A stretch of 64,000 nucleotides of DNA from Rubrivivax gelatinosus IL144 (GTDB lineage: Bacteria; Pseudomonadota; Gammaproteobacteria; Burkholderiales; Burkholderiaceae_C). Positions 42,135 to 50,404 of the stretch are shown here, piece by piece. The stretch spans positions 1,674,001 to 1,738,000 of the forward strand of contig NC_017075.1 in NCBI RefSeq assembly GCF_000284255.1. Direction: 5' to 3'. The notes below the pieces were generated by a model that was not told the origin of the DNA, did not search any database, and saw only the letters and a program-made list of their open reading frames with translations. The first letter of the stretch is position 1, and the number at the start of each line of letters is the position of its first letter. The position numbers and the translations under genes were made by a program.

Positions 42135-42960
42135 AGACCGCCGCTTCGTCAACGCCGCCGGCCTGCGCTGGCACGTCGAACGTTCCGGGCGCGGCCCGGG
42201 CACGATGCTGCTGCTGCACGGCACCGGTGCGTCGGCGCACAGCATGGCGGCGCTGGGCGAACGCCTGGCCTGGCGCTGGCGCCTCGTCGCGCCTGACCTG
42301 CCGGGCCACGGCGAGACCAGCCGGCCGACGCCCGGGCAGCTGACGCTGCCCGGCATGGCCGCCGCGGTCGGCGCGCTGCTGGCCGAGATGAAGCTAGCAC
42401 CCGACGTCGTCGTCGGCCACTCGGCCGGCGCCGCGGTCGCGGTGCGCATGGTGCTCGACGGGCTGGTGAAGCCCTCGGTCGTGGTGTCGATCAACGGCGC
42501 CTTCCTGCCGTTCGGCGGCCGTGCGGCGGCGCTGCTGTCGCCGCTGGCGCGGCTCCTGTACGCGCAGCGCTGGGTCTCGCACCTGTTCGCGCGCCGCGCC
42601 GAGGATCCGGCGGTCGTGCGCCGCTTGATCGAAGGCACCGGCTCGCACCTGGACCAGGACGGGCTGGACGCCTACCGGGCGCTGATGACACGCCCCGGCC
42701 ACGCCGAGGCCGCGCTGGGCATGATGGCCCACTGGGACCTGAGCACGATGGAGCAGGATCTGCGCCGTTTCCCGGTGCCGCTGTGGCTGATCACCGGGCT
42801 GCGCGACCGCGCGGTGCGGCCGTCGCAGGCGCGGCGCGTGGCGGCGCTGTGCCCGCGTGCGCTCTTGCTGCCACTGCCAGGTGTCGGCCACCTTGCACAC
42901 GAGGAAGCCCCCGACGCCGTCGCTCGCCTGCTCGGGACGCTGCCGTCGCCAGCGGTATAA
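42127..42960 (+). CDS. bchO: Alpha/beta hydrolase BchO
   Basis: A 277-residue alpha/beta-fold hydrolase with oxyanion region LLLHGTGASAH, nucleophile Ser in VVGHSAGAAVA and a C-terminal His in GVGHLAHEEAP. BchO is a conserved partner of bchI-bchD in purple bacteria, thought to support magnesium chelatase, though its exact reaction is not established. The GTG at 42127 overlaps bchD and gives MAEDRRFVNAAGLRWHVE, a typical start. The intact reading frames of bchI, bchD and bchO argue that the pathway is, or recently was, functional. Confidence 0.9.
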   Translation: MAEDRRFVNAAGLRWHVERSGRGPGTMLLLHGTGASAHSMAALGERLAWRWRLVAPDLPGHGETSRPTPGQLTLPGMAAAVGALLAEMKLAPDVVVGHSAGAAVAVRMVLDGLVKPSVVVSINGAFLPFGGRAAALLSPLARLLYAQRWVSHLFARRAEDPAVVRRLIEGTGSHLDQDGLDAYRALMTRPGHAEAALGMMAHWDLSTMEQDLRRFPVPLWLITGLRDRAVRPSQARRVAALCPRALLLPLPGVGHLAHEEAPDAVARLLGTLPSPAV

Positions 42961-42993
42961 ACGCCCGACGCATCCGTTTCCGAGGAGTACCCG

Positions 42994-44523
42994 ATGCACC
43001 AGACCCTGGAGGCGCTGCTGCGGGCCGGCGCCGAAGACGCCGTCGCGCTGGCCGCTCCCGGCCGCGCGCCGCTCAACTACCGCGGCCTTCGCGCGCAGAT
43101 CGCCGGCACCGTTTCGACGCTGAACACGCTGGGCGTGGGCCGCGGCGACCGCGTCGCCATCGTGCTCGCCAACGGCCCCGAGATGGCGAGCTGCTTCGTC
43201 GCCTGCGCCAGCGGCGTCGCCAGCGCGCCGCTGAACCCGGCCTACCGCGCCGAGGAGTTCGAGTTCTACCTGTCGGACCTGCGCGCCAAGGCGCTGATCG
43301 TCGAACGCGGCAGCGCCTCGCCGGCGGTGGCGGTCGCCGAACGCCTGGGCGTGCGTGTGCTCGACCTCGTCGTCGCCGACGGCGCGCCGGCCGGCAGCTT
43401 CACGCTGGTGCCGCGCGACGGCTCTGCCGCCAGCACGCCGACGGCCGACGGCGGCGAGGCCCAGCCCGGCGACGTCTCGATGGTGCTGCACACCTCGGGC
43501 ACGACCTCGCGGCCGAAGATCGTGCCGCTGTCGCAGGCCAATCTGGCGGCGTCGGCGCAGCACATCCGCGACACGCTGCAGCTGACGCCGGCCGACGGCG
43601 GGCTCAACGTGATGCCGCTGTTTCACATCCACGGCCTGATCGCCGGCGTGCTGGCGCCGCTGTCCGCGGGCTCGCGCATCTTCTGCACGCCGGGCTTCGA
43701 CGCGCTGAAGTTCTTCGGCTGGATGGACGAGGCCGCGCCCACCTGGTACACGGCGGTGCCGACGATGCACCAGGCGATCCTCGGCCGCGCGCGGCGCAAC
43801 GCCGAGGTCATCGCGCGGCATCCGCTGCGTTTCCTGCGCTCGTCCTCGTCGTCGATGCCGCCGCAGGTGATCCGCGAACTCGAAGAGGTGTTCGGCGCGC
43901 CGCTGATCGAGGCCTACGGCATGACCGAGGCCACGCACCAGATGGCCTGCAACCCGCTGCCGCCGGCCGTGCGCAAGCCCGGCAGCGTCGGCCCGGCGGC
44001 GGGGCCCGAGATCGCGATCATGGACGAGCACGGCACGCTGCTGCCGCGCGGCGCGGTCGGCGAGATCGTCATCCGCGGCCCCAACGTCACCGCCGGCTAC
44101 GAGTCCAACCCCAAGGCCAACGCCGAGGCCTTCACCAACGGCTGGTTCCGCACCGGCGACCAGGGCACGCTGGACGCCGAGGGCTACGTCACGATCACCG
44201 GGCGCTTGAAGGAGATCATCAACCGGGGCGGCGAGAAGATCAGCCCGCGCGAGATCGACGAGATCCTGATGGACCACCCGGCCGTCGCCCAGGTCGTGTG
44301 CTTCGGCATGCCGCACCCGAAGCTGGGCGAGGAGGTCGCCGCCGCCGTCGTGCCGCGTGAAGGCCAGCAGCCCAGCGAACGCGAGCTGCAGGACTTCGTC
44401 GCCGCGCGTGTCGCCGACTTCAAGGTGCCCAAGCGCATCCTGTTCATGGCCGAGATCCCCAAGGGCGCGACCGGCAAGCTGCAGCGCATCGGCATGGCCG
44501 CCAAGCTGGGGCTGGGCGGATGA
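42994..44523 (+). CDS. AMP-forming acyl-CoA ligase (oxalate/Pcs60-like)
   Basis: A 509-residue adenylate-forming enzyme. The P-loop-like A3 motif is MVLHTSGTTSRPKIVPL and the A5 motif is YGMTEATHQMACNP. GWFRTGDQG and the C-terminal LKEIINRGGEKISPREID follow, and the catalytic Lys is in KGATGKLQR near the end. The centre (VMPLFHIHGL, TWYTAVPTMHQAIL) resembles oxalyl-CoA synthetases of the Pcs60/AAE3 type, so oxalate or a small carboxylate may be the substrate. It overlaps panE by 4 bp and follows bchO by 33 bp. Confidence 0.9.
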   Translation: MHQTLEALLRAGAEDAVALAAPGRAPLNYRGLRAQIAGTVSTLNTLGVGRGDRVAIVLANGPEMASCFVACASGVASAPLNPAYRAEEFEFYLSDLRAKALIVERGSASPAVAVAERLGVRVLDLVVADGAPAGSFTLVPRDGSAASTPTADGGEAQPGDVSMVLHTSGTTSRPKIVPLSQANLAASAQHIRDTLQLTPADGGLNVMPLFHIHGLIAGVLAPLSAGSRIFCTPGFDALKFFGWMDEAAPTWYTAVPTMHQAILGRARRNAEVIARHPLRFLRSSSSSMPPQVIRELEEVFGAPLIEAYGMTEATHQMACNPLPPAVRKPGSVGPAAGPEIAIMDEHGTLLPRGAVGEIVIRGPNVTAGYESNPKANAEAFTNGWFRTGDQGTLDAEGYVTITGRLKEIINRGGEKISPREIDEILMDHPAVAQVVCFGMPHPKLGEEVAAAVVPREGQQPSERELQDFVAARVADFKVPKRILFMAEIPKGATGKLQRIGMAAKLGLGG

Positions 44524-45527
44524 AGATCACGATCGTCGGCGCCGGCGCGATCGGCGGCTATCTGGGCGCACGGCTTTCGGCCGCGGGCGAAGACGTCAGC
44601 TTCATCGCGCGCGGGCGCAACCTGGAGGCGATCCGCGCGCGCGGCTTCCGCCTGATCCTCGAAGACGGCAGCGAACTCGCGGCGCCCGAGGCACGCGCTT
44701 TCGAGCGCACCGAGGACGCCGGGCCGCAGGACGTCGTCGTGCTGGCGGTCAAGGCGCACCAGGTCGCCGACCTGCTGCCCGGGCTGCCGGCGCTGCTGGC
44801 GCCGCACACCAGCGTCGTCACGATGATCAACGGCGTGCCCTGGTGGTACTTCCACAAGCTCGCCGGCCCCTACGAAGGGCGCCAGCTGCAGAGCGTGGAC
44901 CCGGGCGGACGCATCGCCGCGGCGATCGCGCCGGAGCGCATCCTCGGCGGCATCGTCTACCCGGCGGCCGAGCTCGTCGAGCCGGGGCTGGTGCGTGTCG
45001 TCGAAGGCAACCGCTTCACGATCGGCGAGCCCGACGGCAGCCGCAGCGAACGGGTCGAGGCGCTGTCGCAGGCGCTGATGAAGGCCGGCTTCAAGGCGCC
45101 GGTGGCGCGCGACATCCGCGCCGAGCTCTGGGTCAAGCTCTGGGGCAACCTGTGCTTCAACCCGATCAGCGCGCTGACGCACGCGACGCTGGAAGACATC
45201 ACCCGCTTCGGCCCGACACGGGCGCTGGCCGCCGCGGCGATGGCCGAGGCCCAGGCGGTGGCCGAGGCGCTGGGCGTGCGTTTTCGCATCACGCTGGAGC
45301 AGCGCCTGGCCGGTGCCGAGGCGGTGGGCGCGCACAAGACCTCGATGCTGCAGGACGTCGAACACGGCCGCGCGCTGGAGCTGGAGGCGCTGGTCGGCGC
45401 GGTGGCCGAACTCGGCCGTATCGTCGGCCGGCCGACGCCGACGGTGGATGCGCTCTACGCGCTGGCCTCGCTGCTGGCGCGCACGCTGGCGGCACAGAAA
45501 GGCCGGCTGGCGCTGCAGCCGGCCTGA
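44520..45527 (+). CDS. panE: 2-dehydropantoate 2-reductase (ketopantoate reductase) family
   Basis: A 335-residue oxidoreductase. The Rossmann motif GAGAIGGYLGARL is at residues 7-19, followed by NADPH-site RGRNLEAIR. VVVLAVKAHQ and the catalytic Lys region ELWVKLWGNLCFNPISAL are as in PanE. It would reduce ketopantoate in pantothenate/CoA synthesis, or a related 2-keto acid. It overlaps the acyl-CoA ligase stop (ATGA) and is followed by a terminator. Confidence 0.88.
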   Translation: MKITIVGAGAIGGYLGARLSAAGEDVSFIARGRNLEAIRARGFRLILEDGSELAAPEARAFERTEDAGPQDVVVLAVKAHQVADLLPGLPALLAPHTSVVTMINGVPWWYFHKLAGPYEGRQLQSVDPGGRIAAAIAPERILGGIVYPAAELVEPGLVRVVEGNRFTIGEPDGSRSERVEALSQALMKAGFKAPVARDIRAELWVKLWGNLCFNPISALTHATLEDITRFGPTRALAAAAMAEAQAVAEALGVRFRITLEQRLAGAEAVGAHKTSMLQDVEHGRALELEALVGAVAELGRIVGRPTPTVDALYALASLLARTLAAQKGRLALQPA

Positions 45528-45542
45528 GGCGGCCCAAAGAAA

Positions 45543-45564
45543 AACCCCGCCGGACGGCGGGGTT
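45543..45564. terminator. Terminator after panE
   Basis: AACCCCGCC and GGCGGGGTT form a perfect 9-bp stem with loop GGAC, flanked by A-rich and T-containing sequence. It also faces the convergent stress-protein gene. Confidence 0.8.
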
Positions 45565-45587
45565 CAACACGAAATCGGAGCGTGCGT

Positions 45588-46022
45588 TCAGCGCACGACC
45601 AGCACCGGCAGCGTGCTGTGCGTCAGCACCTTCTGCGTCTCGCTGCCCAACAGCAGCGCGCTGACGCCGCGGCGGCCGTGCGAGGCCATGACGATCAGGT
45701 CGCAGTTCTGGTTCGTCGCGTGTTCGATGATCGCTTCCCAGGGGTGCAGCGCCTCGATCGTGTGGCCGCTGCAGGGCACCTTGACGGCGCCGGCGGCCTC
45801 GATGACGGCCTTCACGCGCGACGAGGCGATGCGTTCCTGCGCGTCGTAGAACTCCTGCGGCGGCACCGGCTGCATCTCCGAGATCGCGCTGTACGGGAAG
45901 GGCTCCTTGACGCCGATGACGAACAGTTCGGCGCCGGCGAGCTGGGCCAGCTCCAGAGCCGTCTGGACCGCCTTGGCCGTGATCTCGGAGCCGTCGGTGG
46001 GGACCAGGATGCGCTTGTACAT
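45588..46022 (-). CDS. UspA-type universal stress protein
   Basis: A 144-residue single-domain Usp. It starts MYKRILVPTDGSEITAKAV and contains the nucleotide-binding tail MASHGRRGVSALLLGSETQKVLTHSTLPVLVVR, matching the ATP-binding G-x2-G-x9-G(S/T) pattern. The start at 46022 has AAGGAG upstream; the longer open frame reads into the neighbouring gene region and is rejected. It sits between two terminators and is probably monocistronic. Confidence 0.93.
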   Translation of the reverse strand: MYKRILVPTDGSEITAKAVQTALELAQLAGAELFVIGVKEPFPYSAISEMQPVPPQEFYDAQERIASSRVKAVIEAAGAVKVPCSGHTIEALHPWEAIIEHATNQNCDLIVMASHGRRGVSALLLGSETQKVLTHSTLPVLVVR

Positions 46023-46099
46023 GGAGACTCCTTGGGGTTCGATGTTTCGAGTGTTCTGCAGGGTCGGCGTTCCTGCAAGCGGGATCGGATTGATGAACG

Positions 46100-46936
46100 T
46101 CAGCCGCGGGCGATCGGCCGCGAGGGATCGCGGCACCACTCGCTCCACGAGCCGGGATACAGCCGCATGCCCTCGAAACCGGCATGCGCCATCGCCAGCA
46201 GGTTGTGGCAGGCGGTGACCCCGCTGCCGCACTGCAGCACCACCTGCTCGGCCGGCGTCGCCCAGCGTTCGATCTCGGCGCGCAGCAGCGGCGCCGGCTT
46301 GAAGCGGCCGTCGGCCTGCAGGTTGTCCTTGAAGCAGCGGTTGGTCGCGCCCGGGATGTGGCCGCCGACCGGGTCGATCTGCTCGACCTCGCCGCGGAAA
46401 CGTTCGCCGGCGCGCGCGTCGACGACGCGCACGTGGCCCAGCGCGGCCAGCAGCGACTCGGCGGTGATCGTCGCCATCGCCGGTTCGCGGGTCATCGGGT
46501 AGGGCGGGCGGGCGGCCAGTGCGGCGGTCGCGGTCACGAGTTCGCCGCCGGCGGCCGTCCAGGCGGCCGGGCCGCCGTCGAGCACCGCGACCTTCTCGTG
46601 GCCCAGCCACTTCAGCATCCACCAGGCGCGCGCCGCGTACGGGCCGCCCTGGGCGTCGTAGCAGACGACCTGGGTCTCGGGGGCGATGCCCCAGGCGCCG
46701 ACGGTCGCGGCGAAAGCCTCGCGCGTGGGCAGCGGATGGCGGCCGTGGCTGCCGTCGCCCTTGGGGCCGGACAGGTCGCGCTCCAAGTGGGCGTAGATCG
46801 CGCCCGGCAGGTGGCCGGCGGCGAAAGCACGTTCGCCGGCGGCCGGGTCGCCGAGGTCGAAGCCGCAGTCGAGCACGACGATGCCGGCCGGCGCGGCGCG
46901 CAGGTCCTCGGCGCTCACGAGGGTGGTGAAGCTCAT
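46100..46936 (-). CDS. Sulfurtransferase with two rhodanese domains (SseA-like)
   Basis: A 278-residue tandem rhodanese. The first, inactive domain begins VSAEDLRAAPAGIVVLDCGFDL. The second has the active-site loop CGSGVTA with the catalytic Cys, as in 3-mercaptopyruvate sulfurtransferases. CH2 motifs PGAIYAHLERDLS and IPGATNRCFKD are present. Its start overlaps the EamA permease stop by 4 bp, so it is the last gene of a three-gene operon. Confidence 0.9.
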   Translation of the reverse strand: MSFTTLVSAEDLRAAPAGIVVLDCGFDLGDPAAGERAFAAGHLPGAIYAHLERDLSGPKGDGSHGRHPLPTREAFAATVGAWGIAPETQVVCYDAQGGPYAARAWWMLKWLGHEKVAVLDGGPAAWTAAGGELVTATAALAARPPYPMTREPAMATITAESLLAALGHVRVVDARAGERFRGEVEQIDPVGGHIPGATNRCFKDNLQADGRFKPAPLLRAEIERWATPAEQVVLQCGSGVTACHNLLAMAHAGFEGMRLYPGSWSEWCRDPSRPIARG

Positions 46937-47856
46937 CTCAGGTCTCCGTGGATGTCCGTGGAAGAGGTGACGCGCGGCGTGCGTGCCAGCCAGGTGGCGG
47001 CGATGCCGGCGCCGACGATCAGCGCCATGCCGGCCAGCGCCGACAGCGTGACCGGGTCGTCGAACAGCCAGACGCCGAAGCCGAAGGAGAACACGATGCC
47101 CAGGTATTGCAGCACCGCGTTGGTCATCGCCTGGCCGATCGCGTAGGCGCGTGTCAGCATCAGCTGTGCCGCCGAAGCGAGCGCGCCGGTGGCGAGCAGC
47201 AGCAATGCGCCGCGCAGGGTGTGCGGATGCGGCCCGCCGCCGACGAGCATCAGCAGCGCACCGGCCGCGACGCCGGCGACGGAGAAGTAGAAGACGATGC
47301 GTTCTTCGGGCTCGCCGGCCTGACCCAGCGAACGCACGTGCAGATAGGCGCGCGCCGACAGCAGCCCCGACACCAGTCCGGCCAGACCGTGCAGCAGCTG
47401 GCGTGTCTCGAGCGTGGGTTGGAGGATCAGCGCGACGCCGCCGAAACCGGCCAGCACCGCGATCACCAGCCTCGCGTCCGGCCGCTGGCCGCTGCCCCAG
47501 GCGGCGCCGACGACGAAGACCGCGACCCACACCGACGAGGTGTAGTTCAGCGTCATCCCGGTGGCCAGCGGCAGCGCGCCCAGGGCGTAGAACCACAAGC
47601 ACATGCCGCCGAGGCCGGCGGCGCTGCGCTGCAGGTGCAGCCAGGGCACGCGCGTGGCCAGCGACGTGCGGCCGGCGCGCAGCATCAGCGCCATCAGCAC
47701 GACGCCGACGGCCGAGCGGTACATGACGATCTCGCCGGCGCCGTACTGCGCCGAGGCGAGCTTGACGCACAGCCCCATGGCCGCGAACAGGAAGGCGGCG
47801 CCCGTGATCAGCAGGGGCGCGCGCAGCGGCCCGGGGGCCGCGCGCGTGCGGCTCAT
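46933..47856 (-). CDS. EamA/DMT-family permease
   Basis: A 307-residue membrane protein with ten predicted helices in two EamA halves, the first beginning LLITGAAFLFAAMGLCVKLAS with the R in MYRSAVGVVLM. The C-terminal half has SAAQLMLTRAYAIGQAMTNAVLQYLGIVFSF. Members export or import small metabolites. Overlaps with the Rieske gene (4 bp) and rhodanese (4 bp) make one operon; its substrate may be linked to the oxygenase. Confidence 0.9.
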   Translation of the reverse strand: MSRTRAAPGPLRAPLLITGAAFLFAAMGLCVKLASAQYGAGEIVMYRSAVGVVLMALMLRAGRTSLATRVPWLHLQRSAAGLGGMCLWFYALGALPLATGMTLNYTSSVWVAVFVVGAAWGSGQRPDARLVIAVLAGFGGVALILQPTLETRQLLHGLAGLVSGLLSARAYLHVRSLGQAGEPEERIVFYFSVAGVAAGALLMLVGGGPHPHTLRGALLLLATGALASAAQLMLTRAYAIGQAMTNAVLQYLGIVFSFGFGVWLFDDPVTLSALAGMALIVGAGIAATWLARTPRVTSSTDIHGDLR

Positions 47857-48965
47857 CGTGCGAGCTTCATCTGCCGCCGGTACCACTCGTGGAACTGTTG
47901 CATGCCGTCTTCCATCGGGCTCTGGTAGGGCCCGACCTCGTTGTCGCCGCGCTCCATCAGCGCGCGGCGGCCGGCGTCCATTCTCTCCGCGATCTCGTCG
48001 TCCTCGACGCAGGTCTCCATGTAGGCGGCCTGCTGGGCCTCGACGAACTCGCGCTCGAACAAGGCGATCTCCTCGGGGTAGAAGAACTCGACCAGGTTCA
48101 GCGTCTTGCGCGGGCCCTTGGGGAACAGCGAGGACACGACGAGCACGTGCGGATACCACTCGACCATGATCGTCGGGTAGAGCGTCAGCCACACCGCGCC
48201 CTGCGCCGGCGGCTGGCCGGCGCGGTAGGCGAGCAGCGCGTCGTGCCAGCGGCGGTAGACCGGCGAGCCCGGCCGCGCCAGCGCCTGGTGCACGCCCACC
48301 GTCTGCACCGAGTGGTGCGCGCCGAACTCCCAGCTCAGGTCGTTGCAGGTGACGAACGAGCCCAGCCCCGGGTGGAACGGGCCGACGTGGTAGTCCTCGA
48401 GGTAGACCTCGATGAAGGTCTTCCAGTTGTAGTCGCACTCGTGCACCACGGCGCGGTCGAAGACGTAGCCCGAGAAGTCGAGCAGCGGCTGCGGCGCCAT
48501 GCCGGCCAGGTCGGCGGCGATGTCGCGCCCGTTGTCCTCGAACAACAGCCCGTTCCAGGCGCGCAGCGGGTACTGCTTCAGGTTCAGGCAGGGGTCTGCG
48601 GGGAAATGCGGCGCGCCGACGAGCCGGCCTTCGAGGTCGTAGGTCCAGCGGTGCAGCGGGCAGACGATGCCGCCCTGGGTGCGGCCGCGGCCCTTGAGCA
48701 TGATCGCCTGGCGATGCCGGCAGACGTTGGAGACGAGCTCGATGCCGCGTTCGTGGCGCACCAGCGCGCGGCCCTCGCCTTCGTGCACGAGGGCGTGGTA
48801 GTCGCCTGTGGCGGGGACGGCGAGCTCGTGGCCGACGTAGCGCGGTCCGGCATCGAAGATGAGTTTCTGTTCCTGCTGGAACAGACCCTCGTCGAAATAA
48901 CTGGTGACGGGAAGCTGAGACGTGCTTCGCTCGAGAGCTTCGAGACTGATGCTCAGGTCAGACAT
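47853..48965 (-). CDS. Rieske non-heme iron oxygenase, alpha subunit
   Basis: A 370-residue ring-hydroxylating oxygenase-type protein. The Rieske cluster ligands are CRHRQ and CPLHRW (about residues 77-99). The catalytic domain has the mononuclear iron motif EDYHVGPFHPG with two His. No beta subunit or ferredoxin gene is nearby, so it is probably of the single-subunit class. The start at 48965 (MSDLSISLEALERS) is family-like. It is the first gene of an operon with a permease and rhodanese. Substrate unknown. Confidence 0.88.
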   Translation of the reverse strand: MSDLSISLEALERSTSQLPVTSYFDEGLFQQEQKLIFDAGPRYVGHELAVPATGDYHALVHEGEGRALVRHERGIELVSNVCRHRQAIMLKGRGRTQGGIVCPLHRWTYDLEGRLVGAPHFPADPCLNLKQYPLRAWNGLLFEDNGRDIAADLAGMAPQPLLDFSGYVFDRAVVHECDYNWKTFIEVYLEDYHVGPFHPGLGSFVTCNDLSWEFGAHHSVQTVGVHQALARPGSPVYRRWHDALLAYRAGQPPAQGAVWLTLYPTIMVEWYPHVLVVSSLFPKGPRKTLNLVEFFYPEEIALFEREFVEAQQAAYMETCVEDDEIAERMDAGRRALMERGDNEVGPYQSPMEDGMQQFHEWYRRQMKLAR

Positions 48966-49190
48966 GATCCGAGGGGATCCTCCGTGACGGATGTCCAAAC
49001 CCCCGCCCGGTGGCCCCGCGGGCGGGCATGGCGCCTGACGCTCGACGCCCCTCGGCGGCGTCGCATGGTTTCGTCAGGCGAACCGAACATTGTACCGGCC
49101 GGGGTGCCCGCGGTCCGGGGCAGGTGGAGTGCCCGAGCGCGGCAGTCCCGTGTGTCTAGAATGCCCGGCTTGCTGTCACGTTCCCACCGA

Positions 49191-49421
49191 ATGTCGTCCG
49201 TCCCCGCCCCGCAGGAGCCCGCCAGCTACGAGGAAGCCGTCGCCGAACTGGACCGCCTGGTCCAGCGCATGGAGACCGGCCAGATGCCGCTGGACCAGTT
49301 GCTCGACGGCTACAGGCGCGGCAGCGAACTGCTGACCTTTTGTCGTAACCGGCTGCAGGCGGTCGAGGAACAGGTCAAGCTACTTGACGATGGACAGCTG
49401 AAGACATGGAGCGCACCCTGA
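49191..49421 (+). CDS. xseB: Exodeoxyribonuclease VII small subunit
   Basis: A 76-residue XseB protein. The core [42 protein letters not shown] is the diagnostic helical signature; it pairs with XseA in exonuclease VII. The ATG at 49191 ([12 protein letters not shown]) is used; an ATG at 49161 is possible. It overlaps ispA by 16 bp, the usual xseB-ispA-dxs order. Confidence 0.94.
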   Translation: MSSVPAPQEPASYEEAVAELDRLVQRMETGQMPLDQLLDGYRRGSELLTFCRNRLQAVEEQVKLLDDGQLKTWSAP

Positions 49422-50296
49422 ACTTCGATCACTGGGCGCGACACCAGCTCGACGCGGTGGAAGCCGCACTCGAGACCTGGGTTCCCGAAGATGCCCCCGC
49501 CGGCCTCGGCGAGGCGATGCGCTACGGCGTGCTCGACGGCGGCAAGCGGCTGCGGCCGCTGCTCGTGCTCGCCGCCTGCGAGGCGCTGGGCGGTTCGCGC
49601 GAAGCCGCGCTGCGCAGCGCCGCGGCGGTGGAACTGATCCACGCCTACTCGCTGGTGCACGACGACATGCCCTGCATGGACAACGACGTGCTGCGCCGCG
49701 GTAAGCCGACGGTGCACGTGAAGTACGGCGAGGCCCAGGCGATGCTCGCCGGCGACGCGATGCAGGCGCTGGCCTTCGAGATCCTCACCCCCGACGAAGG
49801 CGTCGAGCCGGTGCTGCAGGCACGCCTGGTGCGCCTGCTGGCGCGCGCCGCGGGCCACGCCGGCATGGCCGGCGGCCAGGCGATCGACCTCGCCAACACC
49901 GGGCGGATGCTCGACGAGGCGACGCTGCGCGAGATGCACCGCAAGAAGACCGGCGCGCTGCTGCTGGCCAGCGTGCAGATGGGGGCGGCCTGCGGTTCGC
50001 CGACGCCCGCCACCTGGCAGGCGCTGTCGGTCTACGGCGAAGCGATCGGTCTGGCCTTCCAGGTCGTCGACGACATCCTCGACTGCACCCAGGCCTCCGA
50101 CAAGCTCGGCAAGACCGCCGGCAAGGACCAGGAGGCCAACAAGCCGACCTACGTCTCGGTGCTCGGCCTGGAGCCCGCCCGCCGCTACGCGCAGGAACTG
50201 CGCGCGCAGGCGCTCGCGGCGCTCGAGCGCAGCGGCCTGGCCGATGTCGCGGCCCTGGCCGCGATCGCCGACAAGGTGGTGGAACGCGAGAACTGA
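49406..50296 (+). CDS. ispA: Farnesyl diphosphate synthase
   Basis: A 296-residue polyprenyl synthase. First Asp-rich motif DDMPCMDND and second VVDDILD, with GGKRLRPLL binding the diphosphate. It makes C15 (or C10/C15) precursors for quinones, carotenoids and, in phototrophs, bacteriochlorophyll tails. It overlaps xseB and precedes dxs, which feeds the same pathway. Confidence 0.94.
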   Translation: MERTLNFDHWARHQLDAVEAALETWVPEDAPAGLGEAMRYGVLDGGKRLRPLLVLAACEALGGSREAALRSAAAVELIHAYSLVHDDMPCMDNDVLRRGKPTVHVKYGEAQAMLAGDAMQALAFEILTPDEGVEPVLQARLVRLLARAAGHAGMAGGQAIDLANTGRMLDEATLREMHRKKTGALLLASVQMGAACGSPTPATWQALSVYGEAIGLAFQVVDDILDCTQASDKLGKTAGKDQEANKPTYVSVLGLEPARRYAQELRAQALAALERSGLADVAALAAIADKVVEREN

Positions 50297-50404
50297 ACTG
50301 ACGGCTTGATCCCCGTTGCCGGCCGTTGGGAGGCGGACGGCGGCGGGAGCGGTTCGTGGTGCCGTCATCGGCGCCGCGGCTCGTCCAGCGCGGTGGAAAC
50401 TGAC

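Noticed and set aside
45588..46622. A 344-residue frame fusing the stress protein to sequence overlapping the rhodanese gene
   Set aside because: The Usp family start MYKRILVPTDGS with AAGGAG is at 46022, and the upstream part is antisense-like shadow of the rhodanese frame.
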